NCBI GenBank assembly: GCA_021813265.1
Contig: JAKALF010000029.1
Span: 1-8,826, forward strand
DNA: 8,826 bases
Direction: 5' to 3'
Source of the DNA: a bacterium
GTDB taxonomy: Bacteria > Patescibacteriota > Minisyncoccia > UBA6257 > GWB1-50-10
The notes under the pieces: model-generated
Database searches by the model: none
Told to the model about the DNA's origin: nothing
Seen by the model: the letters and a program-made list of their open reading frames with translations, nothing else
In this document: one piece after another, positions 1 to 5,803 of the stretch
Layout of the letters: every line of letters begins with the position of its first letter
Numbering within the stretch: position 1 is the stretch's first letter
Position numbers and translations under genes: made by a program

Positions 1-1
1 C

Positions 2-1591
2 CTATGCCCCTTTCATCAGGAGAAGACTCCTTCGTTTATTATTTCTCCGGAACGGCAGACATGGCATTGTTTCGGAAGTTGCGGGGATGGGGGGGACGTC
101 ATTCAGTTTGTGATGAAGTATGAAAATCTTGAGTTTCCCGAAGCTCTTAGGTTTCTTGCCGAGAAGGCCGGTATTACGCTTCAGAGATCCAATATTCGTG
201 AAGAACGGGAATTCGCCATTCTATATGAACTGCATGAGGTAACCAAGAATTTTTTTCATGAAAATCTTTTAAGAGAAAAGAAAGTTTTGGAATACCTCAA
301 AGAGAGAGGGCTCCATGAAGAAACCATGAATGAGTTTGAACTAGGTTTTTCTCCCGGAGGAGAAGGACTCGTTCTTCATCTTTTAAATCAGAAATATAAT
401 ATTTCAGATATCGTGAAAGCCGGGCTCGCGTACAAAAATAGGAATGGACTATACCGAGACCGCTTTGAGGGAAGAATCATGTTTCCCATATCGAATGCCG
501 TTGGGGAAGTTGTTGCCTTTACCGGAAGAATTTTTGAAGGGAAAGAGGATGAGGCAAAATATATCAATAGTCCTGAAAGTCTTATTTTCAACAAATCAAA
601 GATATTGTACGGATTTCATAGATCACGGGGGGAGATAGCTCGTAGCCGATCGGTTGTGATCGTAGAAGGTCAGATGGACATGTTGCTTCCGTGGCAGATA
701 GGGGTACGTAATATAGTAGCGGTTTCGGGAACCGGCTTTACGGAATACCACGCGGAGCGTCTTCGTAGACTGTGCGACGTCGCGATCGTGAGTTTTGATA
801 ATGATCGAGCGGGAATACGGGCGCTTGAGAGGAGCTTAGATCTTTTAGGGTCATTTGATTTTCACGTGAAGGCCTTAGATTTGAAGCCGTACAAAGATCC
901 GGCCGATGCCGCGAAAGACAATCCCGACTTTTTTAAGACCGCGTTTAAAGAAGCGCGATCAGCCTTCGACCATCTTTTTGATCTTTATATCCACGCGGTT
1001 GAACGCTCAAAAGATATAGCGTTAAAAAAGCGGGTCATAAAACACTTGGCGAAGAGAATCGTAAATGTGAAAAGCGCCGTAGAGCAGGACGAATTGATCG
1101 AGAAGTTAAGTAGGCGATCGGGGATTCGAGAAGAAACGCTTCGTATTGAGATGCGGAACGTGGAAAAGGGGCATAGGGGAGGCAGCGAGGAGGAAGTAAA
1201 AGAAAAACCTCAGGAAGAACGTATTGATACCATAGCGAGACGGGTCATTGCTTTGGCATTTACTCACAAGCAATTTTGGGGTATTATTGAGGAGAATAAG
1301 GAGTATTTCCCGCCCTCCTATCTGCGCGTTATAGAGAATCCATCAAGCGATTCCAACGCTCTTCTTGAAATGTATTCAAGCTACATCGCGGGCTTTTCTG
1401 ATGAAAAAACACTTTATGATGAATTGCAAGAGCTTATCAAACAGCTTCATATCGAATTTTTCAAGAAGGAACAGGTCGAACTAAAGAAAAAAATCAATGA
1501 CGCTCAACAAAAAGGCGATGAAGAAACCGCGGAAGAAACCATGAAAATATTTCACGAGCTTTCGCGGAAAATAGATAACCTTACCCTCTAA
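2..1591 (+). CDS. dnaG: DNA primase DnaG (5' end outside window)
   Basis: Primase that synthesises RNA primers for DNA replication and works with the replicative helicase. The frame is open from base 2, so the GTG at 110 is internal and not the start. The 529 visible residues begin inside the CHC2 zinc finger (CPFH at 2-5, then CFGSC at 23-27). The catalytic core and TOPRIM domain follow: RIMFPI, then VEGQMD with the catalytic Glu at visible residue 222, then FDNDRAG with Asp 266 and 268, then KDPAD near 298-302. The last 130 or so residues are helical and fit the helicase-binding domain. Only about 35-40 N-terminal residues should be missing. Two oddities are a C-x3-C second zinc pair (C-x2-C in E. 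coli) and Ala at the second Asp of the usual DPD motif. rpoD follows six bases after the TAA stop, so the two are almost certainly one operon. The family assignment is secure. Confidence 0.96.
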   Translation, partial: LCPFHQEKTPSFIISPERQTWHCFGSCGDGGDVIQFVMKYENLEFPEALRFLAEKAGITLQRSNIREEREFAILYELHEVTKNFFHENLLREKKVLEYLKERGLHEETMNEFELGFSPGGEGLVLHLLNQKYNISDIVKAGLAYKNRNGLYRDRFEGRIMFPISNAVGEVVAFTGRIFEGKEDEAKYINSPESLIFNKSKILYGFHRSRGEIARSRSVVIVEGQMDMLLPWQIGVRNIVAVSGTGFTEYHAERLRRLCDVAIVSFDNDRAGIRALERSLDLLGSFDFHVKALDLKPYKDPADAAKDNPDFFKTAFKEARSAFDHLFDLYIHAVERSKDIALKKRVIKHLAKRIVNVKSAVEQDELIEKLSRRSGIREETLRIEMRNVEKGHRGGSEEEVKEKPQEERIDTIARRVIALAFTHKQFWGIIEENKEYFPPSYLRVIENPSSDSNALLEMYSSYIAGFSDEKTLYDELQELIKQLHIEFFKKEQVELKKKINDAQQKGDEETAEETMKIFHELSRKIDNLTL

Positions 1592-1597
1592 TGTTAT

Positions 1598-2845
1598 ATG
1601 CCTAAAAAAACCATCAAAACAAAGAAGAAGATTCATAACAAAACTAAGAAGATTAAGAAACCGATATCTCATAAATCCGGAAAGAAAAAATATCCGTTGA
1701 AAGATTCAAAAAAAATCGACAACAAGAAAGAAAAGAAACTTACCAAAAGACAGGAAGAACTTCAGGAGGAATATAAGCGTAACCTTGAAGAACTCGTAAA
1801 ACGGGGGAGAGGGAGAGGGTTTGTGACCGACGCGGAAGTATTGAACTATTTCCCGCATATTGAAAGAAACCTGAGGTTTTTAAACGAGGTATATGGGAGA
1901 CTCGACGCGGAAGGCATCAAAGTTCAGGAGACAAGTTCCCTTATCAAAAATGTTGATACGACGAGAGATGAGATAAGCGTGAGCGAGCTTGAAGACGCGA
2001 CCCGTATCAGTCAGGATCTTCCCGACGCGGTTCAGATGTATCTTAAGGAAATCGGGAGAACACCTCTTTTAAATTCAAAAGAAGAAAAAGAACTCGCGAA
2101 ACGGATTGAAAAAGGGGATGAGATAGCGAGACAGAAACTTATCCAAGCGAACCTCCGTCTCGTGGTTTCCATCGCGAAACGATATGTGCATCGCAGTCCC
2201 CACCTTTCCATTCTTGATCTGATTCAAGAAGGAAATATAGGGCTTTCTCGGGCGGTTGATAAGTTTGACTATCACAAAGGATTCAAGTTTTCAACATACG
2301 CAACCTGGTGGATTAGGCAGGCGGTTACTCGCGCGCTCGCGGATTATTCGAGAACCATCCGTATTCCGGTTCATATGGTTGAGACTATTATGAAATATAC
2401 GCAGACAAAGCGCAGATTGATGCAAGAGTTAGGGAGAGGCCCTCTTCCCGAGGAGATCGCGACAGAAATGAATATGGATGTTGAAAAAGTCCACTACATA
2501 CAGAAGATTTCACAGGAAGTTATATCCCTTGAGACCCCTATTGGAGACGATGATGAAGATTCGGTGCTTTCAGATTTCATCAAAGATGAAACAAGTATGA
2601 GTCCCGACCAGCTCGCGAACCATGCTCTTCTTAGAGATCAAATTCGCGAGGTTTTAGTCGATCTTACCGAACGCGAGCAGAAAATTCTTGGGATGCGTTT
2701 CGGTCTTGACGACAATATTCCGCACACACTTGAAGAGGTTGGAAAGGTATTCGGGGTGACGAGGGAACGCATCAGACAAATTGAGGCGAAGGCTCTTGAG
2801 AAGATTAGGGGTCATAAGAATATCAAAAAGTTAGAAGGGTATTAA
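1598..2845 (+). CDS. rpoD: Primary (housekeeping) sigma factor, sigma-70 family
   Basis: Sigma subunit that directs RNA polymerase to housekeeping promoters. The first 51 residues hold about 23 lysines, an unusual basic tail. A region 1.1-like segment follows at about 52-112 (core RGFVTDAEV). Region 1.2 starts near 143 (DAVQMYLKEIGRTPLL). Region 2 contains STYATWWIRQAVTRA at 232-246 and TIRIPVHM at 253-260, and Gln241 and Thr244 match the -10-reading residues of E. coli sigma-70. Region 3 lies at about 261-335. Region 4 ends in a helix-turn-helix near 378-400 (VTRERIRQIEAKAL). The loop before LDLIQEGNIGL is two residues longer than in E. coli. All promoter-reading regions are intact, so this is the vegetative factor and not an alternative sigma. 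The ATG lies six bases after the dnaG stop with no clear Shine-Dalgarno site, so translation is probably coupled to dnaG. Confidence 0.96.
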   Translation: MPKKTIKTKKKIHNKTKKIKKPISHKSGKKKYPLKDSKKIDNKKEKKLTKRQEELQEEYKRNLEELVKRGRGRGFVTDAEVLNYFPHIERNLRFLNEVYGRLDAEGIKVQETSSLIKNVDTTRDEISVSELEDATRISQDLPDAVQMYLKEIGRTPLLNSKEEKELAKRIEKGDEIARQKLIQANLRLVVSIAKRYVHRSPHLSILDLIQEGNIGLSRAVDKFDYHKGFKFSTYATWWIRQAVTRALADYSRTIRIPVHMVETIMKYTQTKRRLMQELGRGPLPEEIATEMNMDVEKVHYIQKISQEVISLETPIGDDDEDSVLSDFIKDETSMSPDQLANHALLRDQIREVLVDLTEREQKILGMRFGLDDNIPHTLEEVGKVFGVTRERIRQIEAKALEKIRGHKNIKKLEGY

Positions 2846-2878
2846 GGATAGAGAACTTTAAAACGGGGAGATAAGAAG

Positions 2879-2897
2879 GCCGCGCTAAAAGCGCGGC
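2879..2897. terminator. GC hairpin between convergent rpoD and membrane-protein gene
   Basis: GCCGCGC, loop TAAAA, GCGCGGC form a perfect 7-bp stem in the 69-base gap between two convergent genes. On the + strand it is followed only by mixed A/T sequence. On the - strand it is followed by CTTCTTAT, a weak U-tract. A shared bidirectional terminator is the natural reading, but the tails are poor. Confidence 0.55.
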
Positions 2898-2914
2898 TGA
2901 ATTAAATCAAGTGT

Positions 2915-3712
2915 TTATTCAAAGTTTACAAGAGCAGTCACCGCAATGAACGCTATTGAAAACATTAGAATTAATATAATATAAATAACGGCGGCATCGT
3001 GAGGACTTGAGCTATTGAGATATAAAAGCGTCAAAAGGAGAGATATAAATAATCCTCCAAGCCGATTACCCTTGCTTCGAAAGATTATAGAAGCAAAACC
3101 TAACATACAGAAAAAGAAAGCGACGCCCACAGAAGAAGCCGTATCCATATAATCGAAAAAAAATGGGGCTATCCCAACCAACACTATCGCTAATATTGAG
3201 ATACCCAAGAAAATTTTATTGTCGATGATTCTCTTTTGAAAATTCCACTTCCACGTAGTTATCATGACTAAGAGGAAAATGAAAATTACAAAAAGTACTC
3301 TTCCCGGCACAACACCCCTCTCAATCTTTTCTGTTGATTTTTCCACTTTTATTACGCTACCGTTTTTAACGGCCGTGGAACGGGTAAGATATGTTGTTTT
3401 TTTAGTGAGTAGAGATGATAAAGTATATTGAGATTCCCATTTTTCCAAAAACAAAACTCTTTTTACTCCTGAAAGATACATTTTTAGCACTACACTATCA
3501 GGAATCTCTTTATCAACCGACAACGTATCCACAGATGTTTTTCTTGTAAGAGAAACAACTTCTTCCCCGTTTTTCGCGTTATTAGTATATGTGGTGTCAA
3601 ATGTTTGAATGACTATTTGTTTGGACCCGGATTTTTTTATGGAGTATTTTGTTCCTCCATATAATACTGAGATAAAGAACACACAAAGAACAAATGAAAA
3701 TACTGTTTTCAT
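2915..3712 (-). CDS. Unrecognised membrane protein with signal peptide, ectodomain and about five C-terminal spans
   Basis: I do not recognise this 265-residue protein. It opens with a signal-like hydrophobic segment (residues 4-19; no lipobox). A polar Ser/Thr/Lys/Val-rich stretch at about 20-135 follows and is probably outside the membrane. About five hydrophobic spans come next: near 137-157, 167-186, 190-212, 218-233 and 240-262, with short loops and a very short C-terminus. No catalytic motif is visible. The ATG is well supported by AAGGAG seven bases upstream and a near-consensus promoter further up. By eye the gene is more AT-rich than its neighbours. It sits alone on the - strand between rpoD and alaS, which suggests an accessory or recently inserted gene. 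An envelope role is inferred from topology only. Confidence 0.82.
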   Translation of the reverse strand: MKTVFSFVLCVFFISVLYGGTKYSIKKSGSKQIVIQTFDTTYTNNAKNGEEVVSLTRKTSVDTLSVDKEIPDSVVLKMYLSGVKRVLFLEKWESQYTLSSLLTKKTTYLTRSTAVKNGSVIKVEKSTEKIERGVVPGRVLFVIFIFLLVMITTWKWNFQKRIIDNKIFLGISILAIVLVGIAPFFFDYMDTASSVGVAFFFCMLGFASIIFRSKGNRLGGLFISLLLTLLYLNSSSPHDAAVIYIILILMFSIAFIAVTALVNFE

Positions 3713-3717
3713 TTTTT

Positions 3718-3724
3718 ACTCCTT
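3718..3724 (-). promoter_or_regulatory. Shine-Dalgarno site of the 2915-3712 gene
   Basis: On the - strand AAGGAGT lies so that AAGGAG is seven bases before the ATG at 3712. It fixes the start and contrasts with the weak or absent sites at the core genes here. Confidence 0.8.
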
Positions 3725-3750
3725 AATAAATTGTTAATTTTACTAGCTTA

Positions 3751-3779
3751 ATGATAACATGATTATATCTATTTGTCAA
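3751..3779 (-). promoter_or_regulatory. Sigma-70 promoter of the 2915-3712 membrane gene
   Basis: On the - strand a perfect -35 TTGACA (3774-3779), a 17-base spacer and -10 TATCAT (3751-3756, five of six matches). Transcription would start near 3744, giving a leader of about 30 bases that contains the Shine-Dalgarno site. Confidence 0.75.
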
Positions 3780-3811
3780 ATTCCGCGGATATTATAACGA
3801 AAATATGCTCA

Positions 3812-3840
3812 TTGCCTAACTCGTAAAAACACGCTAAAAT
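3812..3840 (+). promoter_or_regulatory. Probable alaS promoter, abutting the start codon
   Basis: -35 TTGCCT (four of six matches), 17-base spacer, -10 TAAAAT (3835-3840, five of six). The predicted start of transcription at about 3846-3848 leaves only a few bases before ATG 3850, implying a leaderless or nearly leaderless mRNA. A GGAG at 3842-3845 would then not be transcribed. A weaker alternative -10 (TATTAT/TATAAC, 3790-3798) lacks a properly spaced -35. Confidence 0.5.
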
Positions 3841-3849
3841 CGGAGATAT

Positions 3850-5613
3850 ATGATGAAAGGATCTGAAATACGTGAAACTTTTTTGAGATTTTTTGAATCT
3901 CGCGGACATAAAGTAATTCCATCGTCTTCTCTCGTTCCCGAGGATCCCTCGGTTTTGCTCACAACCGCTGGCATGCAGCAATTCAAAAAATACTATACGG
4001 GAGAGCTTGATTCCATAAAGGACTTTGGAACAAAGAATACAACGTCGGTTCAAAAATCCTTTCGTACATCAGACATTGACGAGGTGGGAGATGAATCACA
4101 CCTCACGTTCTTTGAGATGTTGGGAAATTTTTCATTCGGAGGGTATTTCAAAAAAGAAGCGATTGAATACGCGTATCAATTTATAACCCAAGAACTCGGA
4201 CTTAAAATATCATACGTAACGATATTCGGAGGATCGGATAACGCGGGAGTTCCCAAAGATGAAGAATCAAAACATATATGGAGGTCATTGGGAATAAAGG
4301 ATATACGGGAAGAAGGCATGGAAAGTGTATTTTGGGGACCCACGGGAACATCAGGTCCCTGCGGTCCCACAACCGAGATCTATTGCAAAAATAGAGACGG
4401 GAAAGATATAGAAGTTTGGAACATTGTTTTTAATGAATTTTTTTATAAAGGATCGAGAGAAGAATTGCTTTCGGGCAATTCGGATAAGCGATTGGAAAAT
4501 CTGGAGGTTCCGGGCGTTGATACGGGCATGGGTTTGGAGCGTCTCACGATGGCAACGCAAGGAGTGTCAACGATCTTTGAAACGGACCTATTTAGATCTC
4601 TTATGGATCTTTTGCCTCGAAATATGGATATGCGAACAAAAAGAATTATCACCGATCACGCGCGAGGCATAGCGTTTTTACTTTCCGATGGGGTTCGACC
4701 GTCAAATAAAGAGGCGGGATATGTCGCGCGAAAACTTATGAGACGCGTTATCGCTTACAATGTTTTATGCGAAGACGCATTTGATCCTCTTGAACTTCTC
4801 AAAAAAGTATGCGACCTATACGCCTCTTTTTATCACGAACTCTCGTATGAGGCCGTTTCAAGAGAAATGAAAACAGAGAGCGAGCGGTTTAAAAATACAT
4901 TGGATCAAGGTTTCAAAGAGCTTGGAAAGTTCAAAATAGTAAACGCGCAAAGCGCTTTTAAACTCTATGAAAGTTTCGGTTTGCCCTATGAAATCATAAA
5001 AGAAGTGGGAGGAGAAAAAACGACAGATTTGAAACGAAAAGCGTTTGACGAGGAATTTAGAAAGCATCAGGAAATTTCGCGAGCAGGAACTGAAAAAAAA
5101 TTCGGTGGACACGGGCTCATATTGGACACGGGAGAATTGAAAGCGGGGAGCGAGGAAGAAAAGAAAAAAGTAACCCGACTCCATACCGCGACGCACCTTT
5201 TACAAGCTGGACTCCGCGAAGTTTTGGGATCGGAAGTTGAACAGAGAGGATCGGATATAACACCCGAGCGTACGCGCTTTGATTTTAGTTTTGGAAGAAA
5301 GTTAACGCCAGAAGAAAAACAAAAGGTCCAAGATTTTATAAACGATATAATAAAAAAAGACTTACCTGTGCATTGTAAAGAGATGTCGAAAGAAGACGCT
5401 CGGAAAACCGGAGCGCTATTCTTTTTTAAAGAAAAATATCCTGAAAAAGTTAACGTATACTATATCGGCAAAGATTTGGATACGGCGGTCAGTAAAGAAT
5501 TTTGTGGCGGACCTCACGTAACGCGTACGGGAGAAATTGGCCACGTTACTATTTCAAAAGAAGAGGCGGTTGGCGCGGGTATAAGGAGAATCAGGGCTAA
5601 GATTGACTTGTAG
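3850..5613 (+). CDS. alaS: Alanyl-tRNA synthetase, short form
   Basis: Class II synthetase that charges tRNA-Ala with alanine. Visible parts are the N-terminal catalytic domain with motif 2 (FFEMLGNFSFGGYF, 87-100), WNIVFNEF, and motif 3 (GVDTGMGLERL, 222-232). The tRNA-binding helical domain contains DHARGIAFLLSDGVRPSN from 269 and LMRRV near 297. The editing domain has both zinc half-sites, HTATH (445-449) and CGGPH (552-556). The protein ends at 587 residues, against 876 in E. coli, just after the editing domain (AGIRRIRA), so the C-Ala/DHHA1 domain is absent. Only about 25 residues separate the tRNA-binding part from HTATH, so the beta-barrel with its SGGQ motif is also missing. No frameshift is seen, so this is a natural compact form. 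Start: ATG 3850 or the adjacent ATG 3853; GGAG at 3842-3845 is spaced better for 3853. It is transcribed divergently from the membrane gene. Confidence 0.96.
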   Translation: MMKGSEIRETFLRFFESRGHKVIPSSSLVPEDPSVLLTTAGMQQFKKYYTGELDSIKDFGTKNTTSVQKSFRTSDIDEVGDESHLTFFEMLGNFSFGGYFKKEAIEYAYQFITQELGLKISYVTIFGGSDNAGVPKDEESKHIWRSLGIKDIREEGMESVFWGPTGTSGPCGPTTEIYCKNRDGKDIEVWNIVFNEFFYKGSREELLSGNSDKRLENLEVPGVDTGMGLERLTMATQGVSTIFETDLFRSLMDLLPRNMDMRTKRIITDHARGIAFLLSDGVRPSNKEAGYVARKLMRRVIAYNVLCEDAFDPLELLKKVCDLYASFYHELSYEAVSREMKTESERFKNTLDQGFKELGKFKIVNAQSAFKLYESFGLPYEIIKEVGGEKTTDLKRKAFDEEFRKHQEISRAGTEKKFGGHGLILDTGELKAGSEEEKKKVTRLHTATHLLQAGLREVLGSEVEQRGSDITPERTRFDFSFGRKLTPEEKQKVQDFINDIIKKDLPVHCKEMSKEDARKTGALFFFKEKYPEKVNVYYIGKDLDTAVSKEFCGGPHVTRTGEIGHVTISKEEAVGAGIRRIRAKIDL

Positions 5614-5631
5614 TGTTATTTGTGTTAGATT
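5603..5631 (+). promoter_or_regulatory. Promoter overlapping the end of alaS, driving a short transcript
   Basis: -35 TTGACT (5603-5608, five of six matches), 17-base spacer and -10 TAGATT (5626-5631, four of six) preceded by an extended -10 TG at 5623-5624. The -35 lies in the last alaS codons. The start of transcription would be near 5638, just ahead of the Shine-Dalgarno site at 5648. Confidence 0.5.
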
Positions 5632-5647
5632 GTCCGTTAGATATTTT

Positions 5648-5652
5648 GGAGG
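5648..5652 (+). promoter_or_regulatory. Shine-Dalgarno site of the 33-residue ORF
   Basis: GGAGG five bases before ATG 5658, in TTGGAGGAAATC. Its strength is the main reason to treat the short ORF as possibly translated. Confidence 0.55.
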
Positions 5653-5657
5653 AAATC

Positions 5658-5759
5658 ATGCAGTTTTTTATGAAAGTAAAAAAAATTTTTGTCTTTTCAG
5701 AAGAATCAAGAAAATTCTTTTGCAAAGGCATGATGTATATTTATGGGATCCGTCTTTAG
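5658..5759 (+). CDS. Candidate small protein, 33 residues
   Basis: ATG to TAG in frame, beginning MQFFMKVKKIFVF and ending YIYGIRL. It is rich in Phe, Lys, Met and Tyr with a single Cys, and no family is recognised. Support is purely contextual: a consensus-like promoter at 5603-5631, GGAGG at ideal spacing, and a terminator whose stem contains the stop codon (5757-5759). It lies alone between alaS and the ATPase gene. It could be a genuine small protein, a leader peptide whose translation affects the overlapping terminator and so the gene at 5804, or a chance ORF in a small RNA. A 60-codon ORF in another frame over the same bases has no such signals. Confidence 0.4.
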   Translation: MQFFMKVKKIFVFSEESRKFFCKGMMYIYGIRL

Positions 5760-5776
5760 ACGGCCCTTCTTTTTCT
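5745..5776 (+). terminator. Rho-independent terminator before the ATPase gene
   Basis: CCGTC (5750-5754), loop TTTA, GACGG (5759-5763). The stem is extended by GGG (5745-5747) with CCC (5764-5766) across a two-base bulge, then the T-rich tail TTCTTTTTCT. It would end alaS read-through and the short transcript, separating both from the gene at 5804. Confidence 0.75.
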
Positions 5777-5787
5777 CCCTTTTGAGG

Positions 5788-5793
5788 TATAAT
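5788..5793 (+). promoter_or_regulatory. -10 element of the ATPase gene, next to its start codon
   Basis: Perfect TATAAT with its end ten bases before ATG 5804. No good -35 lies 16-18 bases upstream, where the terminator tail sits. Transcription would start near 5800, so the mRNA would be leaderless or have 3-4 leader bases. No Shine-Dalgarno site is present. Confidence 0.55.
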
Positions 5794-5803
5794 AAAAGAG
5801 TAT

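Larger units (their letters stand above)
5638..5776 (+). ncRNA. Possible small structured transcript of about 138 nt
   Basis: The stretch from the predicted transcription start to the terminator has internal pairing. ATCATGC (5655-5661), which covers the start codon of the small ORF, is complementary to GCATGAT (5728-5734). Between them, 5698-5706 pairs with 5714-5722 as a nine-pair stem with one G-U and a seven-base loop. It could be a regulatory RNA, or an mRNA whose start codon can be masked. It shows no hallmark of tmRNA, SRP RNA or RNase P RNA. The boundaries are predicted from promoter and terminator only. Confidence 0.3.

Noticed and set aside
110..1591. GTG at 110 as the dnaG start
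   Set aside because: The frame is open upstream to base 2 and encodes the zinc-finger motifs CPFH and CFGSC, so the gene starts before the window.
3769..4053. 94-residue - strand ORF over the start of alaS
   Set aside because: It is antisense to conserved AlaRS codons, lacks start signals and has no recognisable family; it is a shadow ORF.
4858..5196. 112-residue - strand ORF inside alaS
   Set aside because: Antisense to coding sequence; its Phe/Ser-rich composition is what reverse-complemented Lys/Glu codons give.
5603..5785. 60-residue + strand ORF across the alaS-ATPase gap
   Set aside because: Its start lies inside the alaS end with no ribosome-binding site, and it runs through the terminator; the other frame from 5658 has the proper signals.
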